From Thermoactinomyces mirandus (GTDB lineage: Bacteria; Bacillota; Bacilli; Thermoactinomycetales; Thermoactinomycetaceae): a DNA stretch of 41,887 nucleotides. The translations under genes were made by a program, and so were the position numbers. Every line of letters starts with the position of its first letter. The first letter of the stretch is position 1. The stretch lies in assembly GCF_013868055.1 (NCBI RefSeq), contig NZ_JACEOL010000035.1, positions 1-41,887 of the forward strand, given 5' to 3'. Shown one piece after another: positions 1-7,258 of the stretch. The notes under the pieces were generated by a model. It worked only from the letters and a program-made list of their open reading frames with translations, did not search any database and had not been told where the DNA came from.

Positions 1-112
1 AAGAAAAGTCAATCGTTTCATTAATTTTTCTTAACAGATGATCTTGAGGGACAAGGTCCTCTATGTTGACGATTTCTTGTTGAAATTCTCTGGATGTGTT
101 CGTTCTGAACAT
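1..112 (-). CDS. IS1182-family transposase, N-terminal fragment
   Basis: The gene starts at ATG (plus positions 110-112) and runs off the left edge after 37 codons. The SD AAGGAAGG lies about eight bases upstream of the ATG. The visible protein contains EDLVPQDHLLRKINETIDFS, which matches the conserved N-terminal region of IS1182-family DDE transposases (typically VPxDHLLRKI followed by D/E-rich text and DFSF). The catalytic DDE core lies outside the window, so activity cannot be judged. The reading frame is intact as far as it is visible. Confidence 0.8.
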   Translation of the reverse strand, partial: MFRTNTSREFQQEIVNIEDLVPQDHLLRKINETIDFS

Positions 113-154
113 AGTAAAACCTTCCTTCGGGATGCTTTTATATTTTAATTCAAC

Positions 155-188
155 AAAAAAGGCTGTTGACCTTCTTTTGTCAACAGCC
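155..188 (-). terminator. Intrinsic terminator inside the IS end
   Basis: GGCTGTTGAC (161-170) pairs perfectly with GTCAACAGCC (179-188) around an 8-base loop. On the minus strand the stem is followed by six T residues. It lies between the IS terminus and the transposase start, so it should stop transcripts entering from the flanking ytoI-like gene. One arm also belongs to the IS terminal sequence. Confidence 0.8.
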
Positions 189-194
189 TCAGAA

Positions 195-213
195 ACATGG
201 TTTGATTCCATGT
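195..213 (-). terminator. Short hairpin downstream of ytoI-like gene, interrupted by the IS
   Basis: ACATGG (195-200) and CCATGT (208-213) form a 6-bp stem with a 7-base loop just after the stop of the minus-strand gene ending at 226. The T-tract expected on the minus strand is reduced to TTCT before IS sequence begins. It may be the remains of a terminator whose tail was displaced by IS insertion. The stem is short. Confidence 0.4.
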
Positions 214-225
214 CTCCCGTTTTTT

Positions 226-1536
226 CTATCGATCAATCCGGTGCGCGGTAATCAGGGCCTTGGCCACAACCTGGTTGTCTGAGGTCATCTCCACTTCCAT
301 TCTGGCTTGTTTTCGTCCCAGATCCAGGATCTCGGAATAGACTTCCACTTCACTCTCAATGGGAACAGGTTTCAGGAAATAAAGCGTTAAATTGTGAATC
401 GCCAGATCTCCGCGCCGCTTTCGGCGAAGTGTCCGGATTGCCGCCTGGGTAAATATCGTCGTGCAAACCCCGGTACACAGCGTTCCCAAACTGTCAGTCA
501 TTTGCGGAGTCACACGCCCGAAAAATCCGGTTTTCCCATTTTTTTCATATTCAGTAAAGCCGCGGAAACTCAGTTCCTGGATCGTTTCTCCAACTTGCGG
601 TTGTTTTTGCATGTACTGGAGAGATTTGATTACATCCTGGCGGCTCAGCACTCCAAGCAATTTCTGTCCTTCATCGACCACCGGCAGCAGTTCAATCCCT
701 TCCCAGACCATTTCATGGGCCGCCGAAGCCAACGAAGTTTTCAACTGGACCGTAATCGGATTTTTCGTCATCACTTTTTGCACTTTTTCGTCCTGTGAAT
801 AACCCATTACGTCTTTGGCCGTAACAATTCCTACCACCCGTCCCTGTTCATCGGTCACAGGATAGCGGCTATGGGAGGTTTCCAGCAACAATTCATGAAA
901 ACGGGAAATAGTATCTCCCACTCGCAAATGATACGGAAGCTTGTCTTTATTAAGAACATCTTCCACCATCAGGATTTCCTTTTTGATGAGCCGGTCGTAA
1001 ATGGCGCGATTGATCATCGTTGCCACGGTAAAGGTATCATAACTGCTGGAAATAACAGGCAATTCCAGTTTGTCGGCCAACTCTTTCACTTCACTTGTAG
1101 CATCAAACCCGCCTGTGATGAGTATACCGGAACCTCTGTTGAGCGAAAGCAGATGTGCTTTGTCCCGATTCCCCACAATAAGCAGATTTCCCGGTTCAAC
1201 ATAACGGATCATGGCATCCAGTTTCATTGCCCCGATCACCAGACGGTTCAGCGTTTTATACAATCCGGCCCGGCCTCCCAGGACTGTCCCGTCCACAATG
1301 TTTACAACTTCTGCAAAAGTTAACTTTTCAATATCAGAACGATGCTTTTTTTCAATACGTACGGTACCCACGCGCTCAATGGTATTGACCAGGCCCTGTT
1401 TCTCCGCTTCCTTAATCGCTCTGTAAGCGGTTCCATCGCTGACCTGCAACTCTTTGGCAATCTGACGAACCGAAATTTTATGCCCGACATCCAAATTTTC
1501 AATGTACTGAAGAATCTGTTCGTGTTTAGTTGGCAC
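226..1536 (-). CDS. ytoI: HTH / DRTGG / CBS-pair / hotdog-domain regulatory protein (YtoI-like)
   Basis: A 436-residue four-part protein. Residues about 1-60 form a winged-helix DNA-binding segment (VRQIAKELQVSDGTAYRAI). Residues about 70-180 resemble a DRTGG domain, about 195-310 a CBS pair (ETSHSRYPVTDEQGRVVGIV and a second copy ending in LGVLSRQDV), and about 330-430 a 4HBT/hotdog thioesterase-like domain. This order and length match B. subtilis YtoI, a putative ligand-sensing regulator of unknown target. CBS pairs usually bind adenosyl nucleotides. The start is GTG with SD GGAAGGGAAG. An inverted repeat brackets its promoter region and may be an autoregulatory operator. The IS insertion lies just beyond its stop and leaves the coding region whole. 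Confidence 0.85.
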   Translation of the reverse strand: MPTKHEQILQYIENLDVGHKISVRQIAKELQVSDGTAYRAIKEAEKQGLVNTIERVGTVRIEKKHRSDIEKLTFAEVVNIVDGTVLGGRAGLYKTLNRLVIGAMKLDAMIRYVEPGNLLIVGNRDKAHLLSLNRGSGILITGGFDATSEVKELADKLELPVISSSYDTFTVATMINRAIYDRLIKKEILMVEDVLNKDKLPYHLRVGDTISRFHELLLETSHSRYPVTDEQGRVVGIVTAKDVMGYSQDEKVQKVMTKNPITVQLKTSLASAAHEMVWEGIELLPVVDEGQKLLGVLSRQDVIKSLQYMQKQPQVGETIQELSFRGFTEYEKNGKTGFFGRVTPQMTDSLGTLCTGVCTTIFTQAAIRTLRRKRRGDLAIHNLTLYFLKPVPIESEVEVYSEILDLGRKQARMEVEMTSDNQVVAKALITAHRIDR

Positions 1537-1561
1537 GAAACTTCCCTTCCTTCTCCCGATA

Positions 1562-1609
1562 TCTGTGTCTGTTCTGTTATAAATATTATATTATAAAATA
1601 AGACACAGA
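1562..1609 (-). promoter_or_regulatory. Inverted repeat flanking the ytoI-like promoter region
   Basis: TCTGTGTC (1562-1569) and GACACAGA (1602-1609) are perfect 8-bp inverted arms separated by 32 AT-rich bases. The spacer contains minus-strand TATAAT-like hexamers suited to be the -10 region of the gene starting at 1536. The placement suits an operator for a dimeric HTH regulator, possibly the encoded protein itself. This is inferred from position only. Confidence 0.4.
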
Positions 1610-1635
1610 AAAAAAGAGCTTTTCATGAAAAGCTC
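1609..1635 (-). terminator. Intrinsic terminator of the 88-residue membrane protein gene
   Basis: GAGCTTTTCATGAAAAGCTC (1616-1635) is a perfect palindrome. On the minus strand it is followed by seven T residues. It ends the transcript of the gene at 1682-1948 and separates it from the ytoI-like unit. Confidence 0.85.
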
Positions 1636-1681
1636 CTTCAAGCCGAAATGAAAACAGCCTCATCCGTCAGAAAGTAACAGA

Positions 1682-1948
1682 TCAGGCTTTCTGCCATTGT
1701 TTCTTCCGATGTTTCACAACTTCATTCATCTTCACCATCCGAAAGCGTTGTTGCATGGCTTTTTTCCGCTGGACAAGAAACATCATTTTCATCTGGCGCA
1801 TGTTTGCAACCAGATGCAGAACAATCCCCGCCAACCACAACAAAGAAAACAGGGTTTCTTTCCCCCCGTCAAAATAGGGAAGCCGGGGTGCAGCAACCAA
1901 AAAGAGAGAGATACAGCACAGCAAAACCAGACTTTGTTTGCTTCCCAA
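1682..1948 (-). CDS. Small uncharacterised membrane protein
   Basis: An 88-residue protein with two hydrophobic stretches (about residues 5-22 and 33-50) separated by a short loop, followed by a strongly basic C-terminal tail of about 35 residues rich in K, R, M and Q. This predicts a two-helix membrane protein with a positively charged cytoplasmic tail. The start is TTG preceded by GGGAG about ten bases upstream, which is acceptable but not strong. It stands alone between two terminators. In B. subtilis the membrane gene ytpI lies near ytoI, but I do not see convincing sequence similarity, so no family is assigned. Confidence 0.55.
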   Translation of the reverse strand: MGSKQSLVLLCCISLFLVAAPRLPYFDGGKETLFSLLWLAGIVLHLVANMRQMKMMFLVQRKKAMQQRFRMVKMNEVVKHRKKQWQKA

Positions 1949-2030
1949 CTTACACCACTCCCGAAAAAATATTTATCAATTCTTATTCTTCATTTCTCTC
2001 AAGTATCACTTCCCGGGTCAAAATGAACAC

Positions 2031-2062
2031 AAAAAAAAGAGACGGCTTTCATAACCATCTCT
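2031..2062 (-). terminator. Intrinsic terminator downstream of ytkL-like gene
   Basis: AGAGACGG (2038-2045) pairs with CCATCTCT (2055-2062) with one internal mismatch, and on the minus strand the stem is followed by eight T residues. It sits about 80 bases past the stop of the metal-dependent hydrolase gene. Confidence 0.7.
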
Positions 2063-2143
2063 ACCAAAGGGGGTTTTCATCCTTCATTTATTTTAGATGA
2101 TAAATATTACAAACCGATTACAATGAATTAACAAATTGATATC

Positions 2144-2836
2144 TTACAAGTCAGTACTTTCCCCTATATCCAGGATATACCCTTTAATTCCTTTTTCTGA
2201 CAGGCGCTTCACAAAATCGCGGGCATCCTGTTCAATGAGCGGGAATGTATTGTAATGCATCGGAATCACCTGTCTGGCCCTGATCCATTCTGCAGCGATC
2301 AGGGCGTCATCCGGTCCCATTGTAAAGTTATCGCCGATTGGCAACAGGGCCAGATCAATTTCTTTTTCATTCCCGATTTGTTTCATATCCGAAAACAGCC
2401 CCGTATCACCTGCATGATAAATTGTTTTTCCCTCGACCGTCAAAACAAATCCGGTGGCCGGACCCAAATAAATGATCTGTTTGTCTCCATCATTGGTAAA
2501 TCCGGAACCGTGCAGGGCATTGACCAGTTTCACGTGTCCAAATTCAAAATAACAGCCTCCGCCAACAGCCATGCCGTGGGTTTTTAACCCTTGCCAGCCT
2601 AACCAGACTGACAGTTCATGGGGCGCAATAACTGTTGCATCATTTCGTTTCGCGATCTCTACTGTATCTCCCACGTGGTCATTGTGGCCGTGCGTGAGGA
2701 TGATCCAGTCCGCTTTCAATTCCTCAGGCCGGACCCGGCTCAAAGGATTTCCAGTCAGAAAAGGATCGATCAACAAATGATACCCGCCGGTTTCAATTGC
2801 AAAGCAAGAATGCCCATGATATGTAATTTTCATCAT
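2144..2836 (-). CDS. ytkL: UPF0173 metal-dependent hydrolase (metallo-beta-lactamase fold, YtkL-like)
   Basis: A 230-residue protein of the metallo-beta-lactamase superfamily. It starts with the family hallmark ITYHGHSCF and carries the metal-binding motif [11 protein letters not shown] (about residues 48-58), the later metal ligands YHAGDTGLF, and a C-terminal PMHYNTFP. The length fits UPF0173 proteins such as B. subtilis YtkL. Substrate and pathway are unknown. The gene overlaps the stop of yheA by an ATGA junction and shares its SD (GGAGG), so the two are likely translated as one operon. A second ATG three bases inside (2833) is better spaced from the SD and may be the real start. Confidence 0.85.
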   Translation of the reverse strand: MMKITYHGHSCFAIETGGYHLLIDPFLTGNPLSRVRPEELKADWIILTHGHNDHVGDTVEIAKRNDATVIAPHELSVWLGWQGLKTHGMAVGGGCYFEFGHVKLVNALHGSGFTNDGDKQIIYLGPATGFVLTVEGKTIYHAGDTGLFSDMKQIGNEKEIDLALLPIGDNFTMGPDDALIAAEWIRARQVIPMHYNTFPLIEQDARDFVKRLSEKGIKGYILDIGESTDL

Positions 2837-3195
2837 GACTCCTCCTTTTTCAGGAATGATCCCAATATTTGCTTGACCGGTTCAAAAATGATGTGATCCA
2901 GATCCATGAGCATCACCCTGAGCCGCTCTTCCGCAGCAAGGTATTCCGTTATTGCCGGAACTCCCTGGATCGCCGTCATTAACGTTTTCATTTCTTCTTT
3001 CTGCTCGTCTGTTGGTTCCTTTCCCTGCAAATAGAGCGTTTCCATCTCCATTCTTTTCCGGGCAAAAGTTTGCAGCATTTCTTTATATTTGGGATTTTCG
3101 TCCAGCCTGTCCTGCGCTTTTTTTACATCACGACAGACAGAAGATGCCTGCAGACTGCGCGCCAGTTCATGCGCCAGATCATATGGATTCTCCAT
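2833..3195 (-). CDS. yheA: YlbF/YmcA-superfamily protein, YheA-like
   Basis: A 120-residue, almost entirely helical, charged protein. The pattern of [10 protein letters not shown] near the N-terminus, [11 protein letters not shown], and a C-terminal helix with [19 protein letters not shown] matches the YheA (UPF0342) branch of the YlbF/YmcA family. Relatives YlbF and YmcA act with YaaT in RNase Y-dependent RNA processing; the job of YheA itself is unclear. The SD GGGAGGG precedes the ATG. In B. subtilis yheA lies in the same cluster as yheC and yheD. Here it is divergent from the YheC/YheD genes, which supports the call. Confidence 0.75.
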   Translation of the reverse strand: MENPYDLAHELARSLQASSVCRDVKKAQDRLDENPKYKEMLQTFARKRMEMETLYLQGKEPTDEQKEEMKTLMTAIQGVPAITEYLAAEERLRVMLMDLDHIIFEPVKQILGSFLKKEES

Positions 3196-3276
3196 CTCAA
3201 ATCCCTCCCTTTTTTCATCCTACCATTTTCTTTTTATTTTTCCATACCTCCTTTTCCCGTCCAAGCCTGATTTTTT

Positions 3277-3305
3277 CACCACGCCCTTTTCCCCAACATA
3301 CCATA
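3277..3305 (+). promoter_or_regulatory. Candidate sigma-K promoter of the YheC/YheD cluster
   Basis: CATACCATA (3297-3305) matches the sigma-K -10 consensus CATAnnnTA exactly, with an AC dinucleotide (3278-3279) 17 bases upstream as the -35. It lies 33 bases before the first YheC/YheD start. Late mother-cell expression would suit coat-associated proteins. Such short motifs occur by chance, so this is only a candidate. Confidence 0.4.
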
Positions 3306-3337
3306 AATTAGTATTTTACAGGCGGAAGGGGATTGTC

Positions 3338-4765
3338 ATGGGGCTGGCAAAAGTCCAAATTCAAATCGTACCACTACAACAGTTTCCTCACCACTATGAT
3401 CTGGTGATGAGTCAGGCTTTGGCCAAAAAACTGGAAATCCGGACCCCCTTGATCTGGATTGCGTTTGGTTCATCCGTTGCCAAAGGTCGTGTAGCTTTCG
3501 GCCAAATGAATAGTAAACTAATCCGAATCAGCTCTCATCTTGCCGAACAATTGAAAATGAACCAGCAGCCATTGATTCGAGCCCACTTTGACACACATTC
3601 TCTCCGCTTGCGATTCGGCCCGATTTTAGGCATTTTAATCAATACCCACCCTCAGGAGCAGCATGCCCAACCATTTGGACAGATGACCAGATTTCTTGAT
3701 GAATGTACTGCCGCCGGACAGTCCAGGGGAATCCGCATAGCCGTATTTGTGCCGGAACACCTGGATTTGAACCAAAATGAGACAACTGCCTGGATCAAAC
3801 AGAAAAGAAAGTGGTGCAGGTTCACATATCCGCTTCCGGATGTCATTTATAACCGCATTACTTCCAGACGGGTTGAGCAGCAAGAAACCCTGCAAAGAAA
3901 ACTTTCCCTGATAAAAAATCATTTTAGAATCCCTTTGTTTAACGAACGGTTTTTAGATAAATACCAGGTGTACCAAATCCTGGCAACAAATGAACGGATC
4001 AGCCACAAATTGCCCGAAACGTTCCTGTTCCGTGACAAAAGATCTCTCTCTCTTTTCAAACGATATCCGACCGTATATCTGAAACCTAACAATGGCAGTC
4101 TGGGGAGCGGGATCATTAAGATGACGAGAACCAGGGAAGGCTGGATTTATCAGGCATCGACATCGATCGGCACCATCCGGCGCACCCTGGGATCAAATTA
4201 CAAGATGATCCAATTCCTCCAGCAGAAGATCGGGAAAAAACCGTATATCGCCCAGCAAGGCCTGAAACTGATGAAATTTGAGAATCGCCCCGTCGACTTC
4301 CGCATTTTGGTACAGAAAAGAAAGGAAGGAGTTTGGAAAATCACGTCTGCAGTTGCCCGGATCGCCAACAGCCAGCATATTGTTTCCAATCTGGCCCGTG
4401 GAGGAACGGTTCGCAAAGCAGGTGATGTACTGAGGGAATTGCCTTATCCGTACAAACCGTCACTTGCCAAACTGCGAATGACCGCTTTGGATATCGCAAA
4501 GTCTTTTGAACAGTCAGCGGATGGCCATTTTGCGGAACTCGGCATCGATCTGGCGATTGATACCAGCGGAAAAATATGGCTTATCGAAATCAATTCAAAA
4601 CCTTCCAAGACGGATGATACGGTGATTAATCCAACCAGTCATTTCCGCCCGTCGGTTTTGCACCTGATTGAATATGTCCTGCATCTCACAAATAAAGGAA
4701 ACAGTTTTCCTCCTCCCGCGCCTTCCACCATTTCCTGGATCAAGAGGAGGCGGATTCAAAGATGA
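3338..4765 (+). CDS. YheC/YheD-family endospore coat-associated ATP-grasp protein (1 of 4)
   Basis: A 475-residue protein of the YheC/YheD family, whose B. subtilis members are spore-coat-associated and belong to the ATP-grasp superfamily of ATP-dependent carboxylate-amine ligases. Visible elements: an N-terminal domain of about 100 residues; GILINTHPQEQHAQPFG; a nucleotide-binding segment YLKPNNGSLGSGI (about 246-258); RPVDFRILVQK (about 316); and the metal and phosphate-binding end WLIEINSKPS (about 413). All expected ATP-grasp motifs look intact. The substrate is unknown. The start is ATG with SD GGAAGGGGA; the open frame extends 83 codons further upstream but only over intergenic sequence. 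It overlaps the next gene by ATGA. Confidence 0.85.
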   Translation: MGLAKVQIQIVPLQQFPHHYDLVMSQALAKKLEIRTPLIWIAFGSSVAKGRVAFGQMNSKLIRISSHLAEQLKMNQQPLIRAHFDTHSLRLRFGPILGILINTHPQEQHAQPFGQMTRFLDECTAAGQSRGIRIAVFVPEHLDLNQNETTAWIKQKRKWCRFTYPLPDVIYNRITSRRVEQQETLQRKLSLIKNHFRIPLFNERFLDKYQVYQILATNERISHKLPETFLFRDKRSLSLFKRYPTVYLKPNNGSLGSGIIKMTRTREGWIYQASTSIGTIRRTLGSNYKMIQFLQQKIGKKPYIAQQGLKLMKFENRPVDFRILVQKRKEGVWKITSAVARIANSQHIVSNLARGGTVRKAGDVLRELPYPYKPSLAKLRMTALDIAKSFEQSADGHFAELGIDLAIDTSGKIWLIEINSKPSKTDDTVINPTSHFRPSVLHLIEYVLHLTNKGNSFPPPAPSTISWIKRRRIQR

Positions 4766-5865
4766 CAGAAAATAATAAAATAAATACTCTTGGAATCATG
4801 GTCTGTTATGAAAATGTGAAAAGGTCTCCTCCGTTTGGCGAAGCCGGTTTTTTTGCACAGCTTGCAATCGAAGGAAGAAAATGGGGATTAGAAGTTTGTG
4901 TATTTAATCCGGCCAAAGTGAATTGGAAAACAAGAACGGTCCCGGCATGGCAATGCAGGCAGAATTTCTGGGAAAAAGCAACCGTGCCCGTGCCGGTGCT
5001 GGTCTATGACCGTTGCTATTATATCAACGGCAATCATTACCTGAAGTATAAACCCTATGTGTCAAAAATCATCAATGACCCACGGATCCGATTGCTGGGC
5101 AGGGCTCTGGGTGGAAAATACCAGACGTACCTGATCCTGAATGAACATCCTGAAATCCGGTCCTATCTGCCCGAAACGAAGCGGCTTGTTCACGCACAGG
5201 ATATTTGGCCTTTTCTTCGCAAATACACAAATATACTGATCAAACCAAACGGAGGAAGCCATGGAAGAGGTGTTATTGCCATAACCCGGACGCCATCACA
5301 TTTTCTGTTAAAAGGCCGCACGCGACTGAATGAACCCTTCTCCTTGAGGATTCACTCACCAGTTGAATTGATGCGATGGATTGAACAAACCATCAGACAC
5401 ACGCGCTATATCATGCAGCCGCTCCTGTCATTATTCACGCCGGATCACAGACCTTTTGATGTTCGGATCCTGGTACAGAAAAACTACCGGAAAGAATGGG
5501 AAACAACCGGACTTGCGATTCGCGTCGGCAAGCCAAACTCTGTCACTTCCAATTTGCACGGGGGAGGGCAGGCGGTATCATTCAAGAATTTTCTTCACCA
5601 ACATTATCCCTTCTCTGAAGCAGAAAAAATCACCTCGATTATTCGGTTCCTGAGTGAAACGGTTCCCCCGTTTATTGAACAAAATCACGGTCCCCTGGTA
5701 GAACTCGGACTGGATCTGGGCATTGACCAGCAGGGGCATGTCTGGATTCTTGAAGTCAATTCAAAGCCCGGGCGATCCATTTTCCTGAAAACGGGAGAAC
5801 TGGAAGTACGTCGGCGCGCAGTCCAGTTTCCCATTCAATATGCTTACGCTTTATTGAACAGCTAG
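4762..5865 (+). CDS. YheC/YheD-family ATP-grasp protein lacking the N-terminal domain (2 of 4)
   Basis: A 367-residue paralogue of its neighbours. It begins directly at the central domain (LGIMVCYE) and lacks the roughly 100-residue N-terminal module found in copies 1 and 3. The ATP-grasp signature is complete: ILIKPNGGSHGRGVI (about 156-170), RPFDVRILVQK (about 230), and ELGLDLGIDQQG followed by WILEVNSKPGR (about 327). The SD AGAGGAGG lies inside the end of the previous gene and the starts overlap by ATGA, so translation is coupled. In cell context it should work with the other three copies during sporulation; the substrate is unknown. Confidence 0.85.
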   Translation: MTENNKINTLGIMVCYENVKRSPPFGEAGFFAQLAIEGRKWGLEVCVFNPAKVNWKTRTVPAWQCRQNFWEKATVPVPVLVYDRCYYINGNHYLKYKPYVSKIINDPRIRLLGRALGGKYQTYLILNEHPEIRSYLPETKRLVHAQDIWPFLRKYTNILIKPNGGSHGRGVIAITRTPSHFLLKGRTRLNEPFSLRIHSPVELMRWIEQTIRHTRYIMQPLLSLFTPDHRPFDVRILVQKNYRKEWETTGLAIRVGKPNSVTSNLHGGGQAVSFKNFLHQHYPFSEAEKITSIIRFLSETVPPFIEQNHGPLVELGLDLGIDQQGHVWILEVNSKPGRSIFLKTGELEVRRRAVQFPIQYAYALLNS

Positions 5866-5875
5866 GAGGGTCAGT

Positions 5876-7243
5876 ATGAATTCAATCCTTTGTCAAATAC
5901 GGATTCACTCCAAAACTCCGGCCAAAGCAATCGTGATCAGTCAAACACTGTGGAAGCATTGGGGGTGCAAAAACGGACAGTCCATTAAAGTGCAACTTGG
6001 CAATAAAACGGTGATTGCCCGTATTTTGACTGCCAGCGTGACCGGACACAAAATTTTTCTTTCATCGGATGTGGCCAAACAGCTTTCTTTTCCATATCCG
6101 GGAACAATTCGCGCTCTTTATTCCGACAAGACCTTGAAATTCGGTCCGGTGATCGGCATTCTGACTACCGGATTCTGTGGTAATCAGGACCAGCCATTCG
6201 GCAGGCGTTCACAACTGTTCCGCAGCTTCATCCAGGCAGGTGCTCACGAAAAACCCCTTTTCTATGTATTTACTCCGGAAATGGTAAATTGGAACAACCA
6301 GACGGTATGGGGATGGTATTTTATTCAAAACCGGTGGCAGCGATTCCAGTCTCCGTTCCCTGACGTCATTTATGAACGGGTGCCCAACCGCCGGGCAGAG
6401 TCTCTTGCCCAGGTGCAATCTTGCCTAAGGCGCTTTAAACAAACGACCAATTGCAAAGTATTTAATCAGGGATTCTTTAACAAATGGTCCATTCATAAAA
6501 TGCTGAGCACCCACCCGTTGACATCAACGTTTATGCCGGAAACCTTTTTGCCTCCCACTTTGCAGGTGCTCAAATCCATGCTGGACGAATACCAGATGGT
6601 TTATCTCAAGCCCAGTGGAGGCAGCCTGGGGCTCGGCATCTTCCGAATCACCCACCATCCGGGGAAAGGATACTATTGCCGGTTCCATCAGGGAAACAGG
6701 AATGTTCTCCATTTGTTCCGGTCATTGGAAGCGTTGATCCAACATTATTTCGGAAGTATCGACTCTCCCCGGTTCAAAAAGTATCTTGTCCAGCAAGGAA
6801 TCCGATTGATCCGGCATAACAATCGCCCTGTTGATTTTCGCGTCCATATGCATAAAGATGCCGGGGGCAACTGGAATGTTGTGGCGATCGGTTCGAAAGC
6901 GGCGGGATTTGGCAGTATCACAACCCACGTAAGAACCGGGGGATCTGTCATCAGCACCGATCAGCTGCTTGGTAAAACGTTCCGCCACCACGCTTTTGAA
7001 GTGAAAAAAATGATCGTGCGTTCTGCGATTCTGATCGCTCGAACTCTGGAAGAAAAAATTGACGGGCCTCTGGGAGAATTGGGACTGGATATGGGCGTGG
7101 ACCGTAATGGCCGCGTCTGGCTCTTTGAAGTGAATGCAAAACCGGGAAGACACATTTTCCTGCACCCGAGTCTGCGCGAAGCCGGACGCAGATCTGCCAA
7201 ATATATAACTGATTATTGTTTGAATTTGACCAATTTCATTTAA
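5876..7243 (+). CDS. YheC/YheD-family ATP-grasp protein (3 of 4)
   Basis: A 455-residue full-length paralogue with the N-terminal module, followed by GPVIGILTTGF, the glycine-rich loop YLKPSGGSLGLGIF (about 243), RPVDFRVHMHK (about 317) and WLFEVNAKPGR (about 415). All motifs needed for nucleotide and metal binding are present. The start is ATG with SD TAGGAGGG, ten bases after the preceding stop. The central segment between the N-terminal module and the glycine loop contains the shared family text PDVIYERVPNRRAE, also seen in variant form in copies 1 and 4. Confidence 0.85.
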   Translation: MNSILCQIRIHSKTPAKAIVISQTLWKHWGCKNGQSIKVQLGNKTVIARILTASVTGHKIFLSSDVAKQLSFPYPGTIRALYSDKTLKFGPVIGILTTGFCGNQDQPFGRRSQLFRSFIQAGAHEKPLFYVFTPEMVNWNNQTVWGWYFIQNRWQRFQSPFPDVIYERVPNRRAESLAQVQSCLRRFKQTTNCKVFNQGFFNKWSIHKMLSTHPLTSTFMPETFLPPTLQVLKSMLDEYQMVYLKPSGGSLGLGIFRITHHPGKGYYCRFHQGNRNVLHLFRSLEALIQHYFGSIDSPRFKKYLVQQGIRLIRHNNRPVDFRVHMHKDAGGNWNVVAIGSKAAGFGSITTHVRTGGSVISTDQLLGKTFRHHAFEVKKMIVRSAILIARTLEEKIDGPLGELGLDMGVDRNGRVWLFEVNAKPGRHIFLHPSLREAGRRSAKYITDYCLNLTNFI

Positions 7244-7258
7244 AAGGGGGGCGAATCC

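Larger units (their letters stand above)
1..190 (-). mobile_element. IS1182-family insertion sequence, right-truncated by window edge
   Basis: This is the upstream end of an insertion sequence that continues leftward beyond the window. Read on the minus strand it starts near position 190 with GAGGCTGTTGAC, holds an internal hairpin terminator, and then the start of a transposase gene with a good SD. The terminal 18 bases (176-193) are found again, inverted, at 41870-41887, which shows the sequence is repeated in this genome. The family assignment rests on the transposase N-terminus. The true IS boundary could be one to three bases either side, because no second flank is available to define a target duplication. 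Confidence 0.75.

Noticed and set aside
3089..3337. 83-codon N-terminal extension of the first YheC/YheD gene
   Set aside because: It overlaps the divergent promoter region and the yheA start; the SD and family homology begin at 3338.
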